Shown here piece by piece: positions 45,246 through 54,909 of a stretch of DNA of 60,279 nucleotides. The DNA comes from Gemmatimonadota bacterium (lineage in GTDB: Bacteria > Gemmatimonadota > Gemmatimonadetes > Gemmatimonadales > Gemmatimonadaceae). The stretch lies in NCBI GenBank assembly GCA_016874035.1, contig VGVM01000008.1, forward strand, positions 1 to 60,279. Reading direction: 5' to 3'. Each line of letters begins with the position of its first letter. The first letter of the stretch is position 1. A program made the position numbers and the translations under genes. Below the pieces are notes generated by a model, which searched no databases, was not told where the DNA came from, and worked only from the letters and a program-made list of their open reading frames with translations.

Positions 45246-45262
45246 CAACCAGGACACCACAC

Positions 45263-45874
45263 ATGGCCATCATCCCGAATCCGTACGTCATCGAACGTTC
45301 CAGCCGCGGCGAGAAGAGCTACGACGTGTATTCGCGGCTCCTCATGGACCGGATCATCTTCCTCGGCACGCCGGTGAACGATGACGTCGCCAACATCATC
45401 ATCGCGCAGCTGCTGTTCCTGGACTCCGACAATCCGGGGCGCGACATCTACCTGTACATCAACTCGCCGGGCGGCGTGGTGTCGAGCGGCATGGCGATCT
45501 ACGACACGATGCAGTTCCTGCGGTCGCCGGTCTCGACCATTTGCATGGGCATGGCGGCATCCATGGGCTCCTTCCTGCTCGCGGCCGGCAAGCCCGGACG
45601 CCGGTCAGCCCTTCCCCACTCGCGCATCATGATCCACCAGCCGTCGGGCGGCGCCCAGGGGACGGCCGCGGACATCGAGATCCAGGCGAAGGAGATCCTG
45701 TACCTGCGATCGCAGATGAACGGGCTGTACGCCAAGCACACGGGTCGGCCGGTGGAGCAGATCGAGCGTGACATGGAACGCGACTTCTTCATGTCGGCTG
45801 AAGAAGCCAAAGCCTACGGTATCATCGACACGGTCATCACCCAGGCGCCGGAGCCGGTGAAGGCGCTGCCGTAA
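45263..45874 (+). CDS. clpP: ATP-dependent Clp protease proteolytic subunit
   Basis: 203 residues, standard length. Serine protease that forms the double heptameric chamber of Clp. Catalytic Ser100 in [11 protein letters not shown], His125 in [13 protein letters not shown], and Asp in the [18 protein letters not shown] segment. The N-terminus [21 protein letters not shown] is typical. It follows tig and precedes clpX. Confidence 0.97.
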   Translation: MAIIPNPYVIERSSRGEKSYDVYSRLLMDRIIFLGTPVNDDVANIIIAQLLFLDSDNPGRDIYLYINSPGGVVSSGMAIYDTMQFLRSPVSTICMGMAASMGSFLLAAGKPGRRSALPHSRIMIHQPSGGAQGTAADIEIQAKEILYLRSQMNGLYAKHTGRPVEQIERDMERDFFMSAEEAKAYGIIDTVITQAPEPVKALP

Positions 45875-45891
45875 CGCCCCAGTATCGGCTC

Positions 45892-46030
45892 GTATGTGAA
45901 GGATTTCACAATCAGGCCGGGGCCGTTGTAGCCGGGTGGGCCCCGGGGTAGTGTTACAAAGCGGAAATCCCGGGCGTCGATTGGGACATGCCCTACGTTT
46001 GTGTCCCTCCGGCGCAAGTTCTTGTGCCGG
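45892..46030 (+). other. Structured 200-bp spacer between clpP and clpX
   Basis: Three inverted repeats are visible: CCGGGGCC/GGCCCCGG (around 45919-45949), GGGACA/TGTCCC (around 45984-46007) and CCGGCGCAAG/CTTGTGCCGG (46009-46018 and 46021-46030). The first could end tig-clpP transcripts; the others would lie in the clpX leader. No gene is supported in 45875-46076. Confidence 0.45.
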
Positions 46031-46076
46031 GCGTCCGTCACTAGAAGGACTGGCCTGAGAAAGCCCGACTCGCCCA

Positions 46077-47330
<1,254 letters not shown>

Positions 47331-47373
47331 CATCCCCCCGCTGGTCATCCGGCGGCTCGAGTTCCTCGGCGGG

Positions 47374-47946
47374 ATGGCGGATCCGACCGGATGGCGGCCG
47401 CCCTCAACGCTTCCCGAGATTGCCTTCGCCGGGCGTTCGAACGTCGGCAAGTCGTCCCTGCTGAACCGACTGGTCGGGCACGGAAAGCTCGCCCGCGTGA
47501 GTTCGACTCCGGGTCGTACGCGCGAGGTCAACTTCTTCCGCATCAACGACGCGTTCGTGATCGCGGACTTGCCGGGCTACGGCTACGCGCGCGTGGCGAA
47601 GTCCCAGCGCGCGGCGTGGCGACCGCTGATCGAAGGATACCTCGAGCGGAGCCCGACGCTCCGTGGTGTGGTACTATTGATTGATGCGCGCCGCGAACCA
47701 ACGGACGATGACCTGGCGATGACCGGCTACCTCGCGGAGCTGGGCGCGCCCACGCTGGTGGCGATCACGAAGGCCGACAAGCTGAAGCCCCGCGAAGCGG
47801 CGGCCCGCGGCGTCGCGATCGCACGGGCGCTGCGGATCGATGAGGAGCAGGTGGTGACGACCAGCGCCAACACCGGAAGCGGGCGCGACGAACTGGCGGA
47901 GGCGATCGAGGCATTGCTCTCCGCGGAACCGTGGCGGGTCGGGTGA
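47374..47946 (+). CDS. engB: Ribosome biogenesis GTP-binding protein EngB/YsxC
   Basis: 190 residues from the ATG at 47374. GTPase needed for 50S assembly. G1 GRSNVGKSSLLNRL, G2 region SSTPGRTREVNFF, G3 DLPGYGYA, G4 TKADKL and G5 TSANTG are all present. The family normally begins about ten residues earlier, and the upstream in-frame sequence [11 protein letters not shown] fits, so the true start may be CTG 47341. It begins close behind clpX and overlaps the next gene. Confidence 0.95.
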   Translation: MADPTGWRPPSTLPEIAFAGRSNVGKSSLLNRLVGHGKLARVSSTPGRTREVNFFRINDAFVIADLPGYGYARVAKSQRAAWRPLIEGYLERSPTLRGVVLLIDARREPTDDDLAMTGYLAELGAPTLVAITKADKLKPREAAARGVAIARALRIDEEQVVTTSANTGSGRDELAEAIEALLSAEPWRVG

Positions 47947-48635
47947 AAGCGGCGCTGGTGGCGGTGTTGGGAGCGCTGTCCCTTGCCTCCCCCGCCGCGC
48001 GGGCTCAGCGAGCGGACTCCGGCGCGGCCAAGGGCGAAGCCACACCACCCGCAAGCTTCGGGACACTGAAGCGCGACGATGTCAGCCTGACCGTGCAGTC
48101 GCAGGGACTGACGATTCGCGCGCTGCCGCTGACCGACGACGTACTCCAGACGCTGGCGCCGGACTCGTACCGGGCGACCAAGGCAATCCTGGACTCGAAG
48201 GCGCGGGAGATCGAGGCCATCAGACGGCGACTGGCACTCCCGGCCGTGCAACCCTGGTTGGTGTCGTACTTCAACATCCAGCCGGGCGAGGCGCGGTTCG
48301 ACGCGCGCGGGGTCCAGATCACCAGCGTGGGACGCGACTTCCGCGCGCGTGAAGTGATTGCCGTCTCAGGCGCGATCACCGATGGGCGGCTGGCCCAGGG
48401 CCGGCGCGCGGACGCGATCTTGATCTTCCACCCCGACGTGGCGCTCGCCCAGCCGCTGACGTTCACCGCCGAAGGTCAGAGTGCCGGCGACTGGGGCCGG
48501 ATTGCGGCGTTGCTCGAACGCGAGCGAGCGGCAATCCGCTCTCGCGCGGGCGCCGCACGCGTGCCGCCGCGCGAGGGAAGCGTCCCGCTGCGCCCCGCCC
48601 CGCGGAGTGCAAACTTCCAGGCAGGAGGTCACTGA
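47943..48635 (+). CDS. Secreted protein of unknown function
   Basis: 230 residues from GTG 47943, overlapping the engB stop (GTGA). Signal peptide VKAALVAVLGALSLASPAARAQ, so it is exported. The mature part has a beta-rich core (VSLTVQSQGLTIRALPLTDDVL, WLVSYFNIQPGEARFDARGVQI as short segments) and a recurring pattern for a DUF-type fold that I do not recognise; the C-terminus is Arg/Pro-rich. Tight coupling with engB is a positional fact only. It is followed by the acyltransferase gene 1 bp later. Confidence 0.75.
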   Translation: MKAALVAVLGALSLASPAARAQRADSGAAKGEATPPASFGTLKRDDVSLTVQSQGLTIRALPLTDDVLQTLAPDSYRATKAILDSKAREIEAIRRRLALPAVQPWLVSYFNIQPGEARFDARGVQITSVGRDFRAREVIAVSGAITDGRLAQGRRADAILIFHPDVALAQPLTFTAEGQSAGDWGRIAALLERERAAIRSRAGAARVPPREGSVPLRPAPRSANFQAGGH

Positions 48636-48636
48636 C

Positions 48637-49479
48637 ATGCCGATTCGTCAACTGCGGAAACTCGCACCCGCCCCGGCCGCCGCCATCGCGGACGCGTGGC
48701 TGGAACGCACCACCGCGCCGCTCGCCGACCCGAAGCTGGACCGCCCACGCTGGTGCCGAGAGGTGCTCTGCGAACTCGCGTTTCCGCAGTACGCCGGCAA
48801 CTGGGAAACCGCCGTGGCGGACGCCAGCCTCCCCGCCGGCCTGCGGCTGTCGCTCGCCGCGCTCGATCCGCGCAACGTGACGCTCGAGCCCGAGTACTAC
48901 GCGGAGTGCGATGACGCCGCGTTCCAGCGCGTGAAGCCGCTCCTCTGGCTCTGGTATTCGTTCGATCGCCTGCCGGTCGGCGGCCAGAACGTGGATCTCG
49001 GCGTGCGACTCCGACGGCTGCTCGCACCGCACATCTTCAAGCGCTGCGGTGAGCGGTTCAAGGCGTTCCAGCACGTCGAGTTCTCGTTCGGCTACAACAT
49101 CGAGTGCGGCGACGACGTGGTCGTGCACCGGCACGTGCTGCTCGACGATCGCGGCGGGATCGTGATGGGCAACAAGGTCTCCATCAGCGACTACGCGAAC
49201 ATCTACAGCCACACGCACAGCATCGTCGAACAGGCCGATGTCACCAACGCCCCCACGATCCTCGAGGACGGGGTGCGCATCACGTACCACGCCACCGTGC
49301 TCGCTGGCGTGCGTGTGGCCACCCAGGGCATGGTCGGGGCCGTCGCCGTGGCGACCAAGGACGTGCGGCCGTACCACGTGAACGTGGGCATCCCGGCGAA
49401 GTCGGTGCGGGTGAAGCCGAATGCGCCCACCGACAGCTGGGAAGCGACGAGGACGAGCAACACGCGCAAGGACGGGTGA
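48637..49479 (+). CDS. Hexapeptide-repeat (LbetaH) acyltransferase
   Basis: 280 residues, ATG at 48637 with a perfect AGGAGGT site at 48623-48629. The N-terminal ~150 residues are a family-specific helical/beta region. The left-handed beta-helix follows (GYNIECGDDVVVHRHVLLDD, IVMGNKVSISDYANIYSHTH, ITYHATVLAGVRVATQGMVG) with isoleucine-patch hexapeptide spacing and a putative catalytic His in SHTHSI. It is related to serine/galactoside-type O-acetyltransferases. Acceptor unknown. The preceding secreted gene ends 1 bp before. Confidence 0.8.
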   Translation: MPIRQLRKLAPAPAAAIADAWLERTTAPLADPKLDRPRWCREVLCELAFPQYAGNWETAVADASLPAGLRLSLAALDPRNVTLEPEYYAECDDAAFQRVKPLLWLWYSFDRLPVGGQNVDLGVRLRRLLAPHIFKRCGERFKAFQHVEFSFGYNIECGDDVVVHRHVLLDDRGGIVMGNKVSISDYANIYSHTHSIVEQADVTNAPTILEDGVRITYHATVLAGVRVATQGMVGAVAVATKDVRPYHVNVGIPAKSVRVKPNAPTDSWEATRTSNTRKDG

Positions 49480-49497
49480 ACGACAACGGCGAGTAAT

Positions 49498-49520
49498 GGG
49501 TGACGCGCTGCGCGTCGCCC
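49498..49520. terminator. Bidirectional hairpin between convergent genes
   Basis: GGGTGACGCG and CGCGTCGCCC pair over 10 bp (one wobble) around a CTG loop, followed on the plus strand by GTTTGA. It lies between the acyltransferase stop and the convergent NUDIX gene, so it could serve both. Confidence 0.5.
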
Positions 49521-49562
49521 GTTTGAGTTCACGCGAACGGGGCACGCGACACGCGCGGCGCG

Positions 49563-50111
49563 CTACTCGCGGTTGTTCCCCACCCTCAGCACGTCGTCCA
49601 CCGCTCCCGCGTCGCCGGCCCTGAGCAGCCAGGCGATGTGATCCAGCAGTTCATGCGTGCGCGGCCACGCGAGGCGACGCTTCGCGACCGCGACGGTCAC
49701 CCACTCGGCACGCACGTGCTCAGGGCCGAGTTGCACCGTGCCCGCCGACACCACGGCGGCGAACGCGATCGCCATCTGCACGGTGTCGTTCGTCGCGAGA
49801 TAGAACGGGTTGACGGTTATGCTGAACAGCGTCTCGGCGCGGAGACCCGTTTCCTCCAGCAACTCGCGCCGGGCGGCGTCGGTGGGACGTTCGCGACGCT
49901 CGACGCTGCCATGCACGATCTCCCAGGCGCCCGCGCGGCGATGCCCCGGTGCCCGCTGCAGGACCAGCACGCGCCAGCCCGCGCCGACCCGGCGAATCGC
50001 CGCCACATCCACGACGCCGGGCGCAATGCCCGTCGTGTGGTTGCCCTGCCGAAGCGGTCGCGTCAGCGACGGCCGACGCGGCTGCGATCGCGGCCGTTTG
50101 CGTGGCGTCAC
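49563..50111 (-). CDS. NUDIX-family hydrolase
   Basis: 182 residues from GTG 50111. The Nudix box is complete (G in GSVERRE, then RPTDAARRELLEETGL; pattern Gx5Ex7RELxEETGL), so it should hydrolyse a nucleoside-diphosphate derivative. The N-terminus is basic and unstructured (MTPRKRPRSQPRRPS), and the substrate cannot be read. It lies 7 nt after the PilB-receiver gene on the same strand and may be co-transcribed. Confidence 0.85.
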   Translation of the reverse strand: MTPRKRPRSQPRRPSLTRPLRQGNHTTGIAPGVVDVAAIRRVGAGWRVLVLQRAPGHRRAGAWEIVHGSVERRERPTDAARRELLEETGLRAETLFSITVNPFYLATNDTVQMAIAFAAVVSAGTVQLGPEHVRAEWVTVAVAKRRLAWPRTHELLDHIAWLLRAGDAGAVDDVLRVGNNRE

Positions 50112-50118
50112 GGCCGCG

Positions 50119-52530
50119 CTACTTGGCGCGACCGAGCAGTGAGTGCAATCGCGCCGAGAGTGCGCGCGGGCGGAACGGCTTGGTCAGGTAGTCGCTCGCG
50201 CCGTACTCGAAGACCCGCACCTCGCTGTCCTCGTCGCCCTTCGCCGTGAGGACGATGACGGGGAGGTTCGCCGTGGCGGGCCGCGACCGGAGGTGGCTCA
50301 ACACACCGTAGCCGTCGAGCCGCGGCAGGTTGAGATCCAGCACGACGATGTCGGGTCCGGCGCGGTCAATCTCGTCGAGCGCCTTTACACCGTCGGGCGC
50401 CTCGAACACCACGAATCCTTCCCGCTCGAGCAGGTCTTTCATCACGCAACGAAGCGCGTCCTCGTCCTCGACGAGCAGCACCTTCTTCGCCGCGCCGGTC
50501 ACACCGGAGGATTCCTCCAGCAGCTGGAAACCCGCGCTGTCGAAAGACCCGGGCGTGGAATGCAGCGTTCGCACGCCGGGCGCCGGTGGTGCGACGAGGT
50601 CCGCGCGGATGTCAGCCGGGTCGGCAACCGCCGGTGAGGCCTGATTGGCAACCGGCGCCGCCGGTACCGCGCCGGGAGGAGTCGAGCCGGGGCCGCCGCG
50701 AACCTGGGTGGCCGGCACGCCGGTTCCCGGTGTCGAATCCTGTGCCGCGGCAGCAGCCCGCATTGCTGCCTCGACGTCGGCCGCGGGGACATCTCCCGTG
50801 GTCTGGCGCCGGATTGCCTGCGATGCGCGGTCCGTCTGTTCACCCGGCGCCTCGAGCACGCGCAGGAGCTCCTCGACGCTCGTCGTCCCGTTGCGGACAT
50901 GCTGCACGCCGGACTCCCAGAGCCCGCGCATGCCGCCCTCGCGCGCGGCCTCCGCGATGCGATCCGCGGCCTCGTTGGAGGCGATGCGACGCTCGAGTTC
51001 CGGCGTCATCATGAGCACTTCCTCGAGCGCGAGACGGCCCCGATATCCCGTCTGCGAGCACTCGCCGCAGCCCACGGCGCGATACAACGTGACGCCCTGC
51101 GGGAACCACTTGCGCAACTTCTCCGGCAACGACTCCACCTGCAGCTCGCGGCAATGCGGGCAGAGGCGGCGCACCAGGCGCTGCGCGACGACACCCTTGA
51201 GCGCGGCCGCGATCTTGTACGGTTCGACCCCGATATCCACGAGACGCGTCACCGAGCTGGCGGCGTCAATCGTGTGGAGCGTCGAGAGCACCAAGTGACC
51301 CGTCAGCGACGCCTGCACGGTGATGCCGGCCGTCTCCTTGTCGCGCACCTCACCGACGAGGATGACGTCGGGGTCCTGTCGCAGGATGGAACGGAGCGCC
51401 GCCGGGAACGTGAGGCCGGCCTTCTCGTTGACCTGCACCTGCACGATGCCCGCGAGGCGATACTCGACGGGGTCCTCGACGGTGACGATGTTCACGCCGC
51501 GCTGCTGGATCGAGCGCAGCATGGAGTACAGCGTGGTCGTCTTGCCGGAGCCGGTCGGACCCGTCACGAGGATGATGCCCTCGCGCATCTGCAGGAGTTC
51601 CTTGATGCGCTCGAGTTCGTCGGTGTTCAGGCCGAGGTTCTCGAGCGAGAGCACCGTGGAGCGCTGGTCGAGGATTCGGATGACGACCTTCTCGCCCTGC
51701 GACGCCGGCAGCGTGGAGACACGGAGGTCCACGCGATTGCCGCTGAACGCGACGCGCGCGCGACCGTCCTGCGGCCGGAGGCGGTCGGCAATGTCGAGCT
51801 GCGCCATGATCTTCACGCGCGACACCAGCGGGATTCCTGCGGCCTTCGGCAGCACCATCACCTGGCGGAGCACGCCGTCAATGCGGTACCGCACGGCGAC
51901 GCCGGCTTCCTCGGGCTCGAGGTGGATGTCCGACGCGCGCGACTGGATGCCCTCGGCCACAATGCGGTCCACCAGCTGGATGACCGGCCGTGCCTGGGCA
52001 TGGGAGGCCCCGAGCTCGAGCTCGTTCTCGTCAACCGTTTCCTCGATCGCCTCGATGTCGTAGTTGCCGGCGACGTTCTCGAGGATCTTCTCCAGCACGT
52101 CCTGCGGCCGATACACCTCGTCGAGCCGCGCGGTGATCTGCGACGGCGACGCCAGCTGCATGCGCACCGTGCGGCCGAGCGCGAAGGCCAGCGTGCGTTC
52201 GCAATCGAGGTCGTGCGGGTCAGCCGTGGCGATGTCCAGGATGGAATCCGAGATCGCCAGCGGAAGCACGTGGTACTTCCGGACGAGCTGCTCCGGGACC
52301 AGTTCCTTGGCTTCCTTCGACACCGCCTGCACGTTGGCGATCTTCATCCGGAAGCGCTTGGCCAGCGCCGTCAGGATCTGCTCGTCGGTCGCAAAGTTCC
52401 GGCGGACGGTGGTCGCCCAGAAGCTCTCCTCACGCGAGGCCTGCAATTGCGCCATCTGCTCGGGGGAAATGATGCCCTCGAGCGTGGCGAGCAACCACTC
52501 ATCGCGCGACGTACGGCCGGACTCTCCCAT
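50119..52530 (-). CDS. PilB/GspE-type assembly ATPase fused to a C-terminal response-regulator receiver domain
   Basis: 803 residues. An N-terminal MshEN/GSPII_E domain spans ~1-140. The ATPase core (~190-560) has Walker A GPTGSGKTTTLYSML, the Asp box, Walker B ILVGEVRDKETA, the His box STLHTIDAASSVTR and a zinc-binding CPHC...CGEC. An Ala/Pro/Gly linker (~590-680) leads to a receiver domain (~680-803) with acidic pair LVEDEDALR, phospho-acceptor Asp in VVLDLNLPRLDGYG, Thr in VLTAKGD and Lys in DYLTKPFRPR. No DNA-binding output follows, so phosphorylation probably modulates the ATPase itself. It is the motor for pilus extension or secretion. The fusion is atypical. Confidence 0.93.
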   Translation of the reverse strand: MGESGRTSRDEWLLATLEGIISPEQMAQLQASREESFWATTVRRNFATDEQILTALAKRFRMKIANVQAVSKEAKELVPEQLVRKYHVLPLAISDSILDIATADPHDLDCERTLAFALGRTVRMQLASPSQITARLDEVYRPQDVLEKILENVAGNYDIEAIEETVDENELELGASHAQARPVIQLVDRIVAEGIQSRASDIHLEPEEAGVAVRYRIDGVLRQVMVLPKAAGIPLVSRVKIMAQLDIADRLRPQDGRARVAFSGNRVDLRVSTLPASQGEKVVIRILDQRSTVLSLENLGLNTDELERIKELLQMREGIILVTGPTGSGKTTTLYSMLRSIQQRGVNIVTVEDPVEYRLAGIVQVQVNEKAGLTFPAALRSILRQDPDVILVGEVRDKETAGITVQASLTGHLVLSTLHTIDAASSVTRLVDIGVEPYKIAAALKGVVAQRLVRRLCPHCRELQVESLPEKLRKWFPQGVTLYRAVGCGECSQTGYRGRLALEEVLMMTPELERRIASNEAADRIAEAAREGGMRGLWESGVQHVRNGTTSVEELLRVLEAPGEQTDRASQAIRRQTTGDVPAADVEAAMRAAAAAQDSTPGTGVPATQVRGGPGSTPPGAVPAAPVANQASPAVADPADIRADLVAPPAPGVRTLHSTPGSFDSAGFQLLEESSGVTGAAKKVLLVEDEDALRCVMKDLLEREGFVVFEAPDGVKALDEIDRAGPDIVVLDLNLPRLDGYGVLSHLRSRPATANLPVIVLTAKGDEDSEVRVFEYGASDYLTKPFRPRALSARLHSLLGRAK

Positions 52531-52709
52531 TCCCCTCAGCGACGTAGAAGCGCCCGACCGGACCTGCGGCCGGGCGGACGGACGGTTTCGTGGGTTTCCC
52601 TAATACTAACGCGCATCATTAGCTGGGCGGCGATGGCCAAGGGGGCTGCGCCGAAGGCGATCCTGTTGCCATGCAACGAGTTACGCTCTCAGGCGGGGCC
52701 AGATAACGG

Positions 52710-54887
52710 CTAGAGGATAGGCCATAATGCCCGACCGGCGTCAACCCAGACTGCCCAACGGCCGTGGCGGCCAACCGACCTCGCGATGTCCACGCGAAAC
52801 GTGTCGCCGAACGCGAGCAAGCCTGCGCCCCATGCTGCGCTGACGGCACCGGCGGGTTGGACACGACCGTCGGAACCCAGCGCGACTATGGTGCCAAACG
52901 GCGCGAGTTCGAGAGGAATTCGGATCGCGCCGAACCGGCCAAGACGCACCGGAATGCCGGCGAGCGGTAGCGCCCACTCTGCACGAATGCCCGCGCCCGC
53001 GTTCGCGGCTAGGGCGTGCGTGCCGAATCCCGGCGCCGTTCGCGGCCCTCCAAACCGGGCCTTGTCCTGTGCCGGGACCGCGTCTCCCGTGGCCACCGTC
53101 GCCTGGGCGCGAAATAACGCGCGCCCTCCGCCGAGGCCCCGCGAAGCCGTCACGGCGAGGCCTGCGCCCAGCAATGGGCGCCACGCGGCCCCATCGCCTT
53201 CCGGAGCGCCAGGCCCGGCGGTCAGGCCATGCTCGCTGCGCCACGCGGACACGCGCGCCGTTCCTTCGGCCTTTGCCGTCCAGCCCGCGTCATCGGATTG
53301 CCGGGTTGTCGTGAACCGCACGTCCGCCGCGACCCGGTCGCCGGGCGATGCGGCGAACGGCGCCCGGAAGTCGCCCGATTGCGGCTTGGCGCGGCCAATC
53401 AATGGCCGTTCACGAACCGCTTCGATCCCGAACTCCCAGCGGCGCTGCGCCTTGGCCGCCGCCGAGAAGCGAAGCCCCCGGATGCCGTAGTCGTCGGTGT
53501 GGTCGTAACCCGCCTCCTGCGCGGCGAAGGAGTTCGCAACGCGCGAAACCTCGGGCTCTCCCGCTTCGCGGAACTCGTCGAACGCCCGCAACGACACCAG
53601 TGGGCCGCCGCGTGTTGGCCAGGACGAACCGAATCGCCATTTGGCGCGCGCATCGGCGAATCCATACCGTGCGCGGAGATCCACGACGGTCGTCGAGAAT
53701 CGCCGCGATGCGCCTGCACCGAGGGCGAGCCCTTCGACGCGGTTGAACTGCGCGAAATCGCTCAGGCGTGACACGCGGACGCCGGTGACGGCCGGCCGGA
53801 GCACGGCGGCTGGGGTCAGGAGTCCGCGGAGCCGCGTTTCGATCGAGCCCGCCACGCCTGCGGCGCCCGCCGCCGCGAGGCGCGGCGACACGGAATCCAT
53901 GATGGCGCCAGCGAACGGATACTCCCGGAGCCGCTGCGGTGGGAGCGAAATGATCTCGGGGCCGGCGAACCACTCCGCCGCGAGGCGTGTGTTGGCCTCG
54001 ACGCAACACAGGTCCCACTCGCCGCGGATGATCCCGCGGGCGGGAAACTCGAGCCACGTGCCGGTGCGCCGAATCTCGATCTGCTGTCGTCGGGGGAGCC
54101 AGAACCGACCGTCCACGAGCGAGTTGTCGAGGACGATGGAGACGTCCTCAAGAGCGGGATCCCTCAGCGCAGCGCGAGTGAACCCCGCCGCAATCCGCAC
54201 AACGGACGCCGTTTCGCGATCGAGATAGAACGCGCCGGCGATCCGTGCGGCGCGTTCATCCTTCGGCCGGACCTCCAGCTCAATGACATCCCAGCTGCGC
54301 GAGCCGACGCGGAGCCGGATCGAGTCGGCCACGGAGAAGTCGTACTCGCGCTGCCCCGTCGGGGACAACGGATGCGGCACGTCTCGAACTTCATCGCCGT
54401 CGCCGAGGCGGATGATGGCCGGGAAGTTGTTCTGCACGATCGCCAGGTGATCGCGATGGTACACGATGTCGGTGGGAAGCAGCAGCGTGTCGCGCCGCCC
54501 GATGATCCGCTGCTTGCTCTGGTTCGGCGCGCGCCAATACACCTCAACGGCGAGTTCATCGGCGCGCACGACTTCGGGCGGGTCCGCGAATCCCTCGCCA
54601 AGTTGTGCGAGGAACGTCAGGTAGCCGCGCGCGACCGCACGGTAGTCCACCAGTCCCGAGTCGGCGAGCTGCGCAGTGCGGCGGGCGACCGCGCGGTCGA
54701 CCAACGCCAGGGTAGCGGAGTCGTTCCAGATCCTGTCATCGCGTCCTTGCGCGCGGAGCCCGCCGACGTCCACCGCCGGCCGAAGTGCCGAAACGGCCAC
54801 GAGCGCGAGCGCGCCTGCTACCCCGCTCGCAACGGCACTGCAGGTTACGCGATGACGCGCGCGCGGCGGGCGGGCTGTGGTTACCAT
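52710..54887 (-). CDS. Probable outer-membrane beta-barrel protein of unknown function
   Basis: 725 residues from the ATG at 54887, with a hydrophobic export signal (VTCSAVASGVAGALALVAVSAL). The first ~340 residues are a periplasmic-type domain with alternating hydrophobic strands (AVEVYWRAPNQSKQRIIG, SWDVIELEVRPKDE). The last ~350 residues show repeated amphipathic beta-strands (VSLRAFDEF, ALGSDGRVQPAG, TFRVDIARSVG) ending in ...WVDAGRALWPIL, as in surface-antigen barrels. No enzymatic motif is visible. Divergent from trpE, with 22 bp between starts. Confidence 0.7.
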   Translation of the reverse strand: MVTTARPPRARHRVTCSAVASGVAGALALVAVSALRPAVDVGGLRAQGRDDRIWNDSATLALVDRAVARRTAQLADSGLVDYRAVARGYLTFLAQLGEGFADPPEVVRADELAVEVYWRAPNQSKQRIIGRRDTLLLPTDIVYHRDHLAIVQNNFPAIIRLGDGDEVRDVPHPLSPTGQREYDFSVADSIRLRVGSRSWDVIELEVRPKDERAARIAGAFYLDRETASVVRIAAGFTRAALRDPALEDVSIVLDNSLVDGRFWLPRRQQIEIRRTGTWLEFPARGIIRGEWDLCCVEANTRLAAEWFAGPEIISLPPQRLREYPFAGAIMDSVSPRLAAAGAAGVAGSIETRLRGLLTPAAVLRPAVTGVRVSRLSDFAQFNRVEGLALGAGASRRFSTTVVDLRARYGFADARAKWRFGSSWPTRGGPLVSLRAFDEFREAGEPEVSRVANSFAAQEAGYDHTDDYGIRGLRFSAAAKAQRRWEFGIEAVRERPLIGRAKPQSGDFRAPFAASPGDRVAADVRFTTTRQSDDAGWTAKAEGTARVSAWRSEHGLTAGPGAPEGDGAAWRPLLGAGLAVTASRGLGGGRALFRAQATVATGDAVPAQDKARFGGPRTAPGFGTHALAANAGAGIRAEWALPLAGIPVRLGRFGAIRIPLELAPFGTIVALGSDGRVQPAGAVSAAWGAGLLAFGDTFRVDIARSVGRHGRWAVWVDAGRALWPIL

Positions 54888-54909
54888 GAGGGCAGTATTG
54901 CCAGAGGCC

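Noticed and set aside
52531-52709. c-di-GMP riboswitch ahead of the PilB-type gene
   Set aside because: No GEMM core motifs were visible; only an AT-rich TAGTATTAG stretch that might be part of a promoter.
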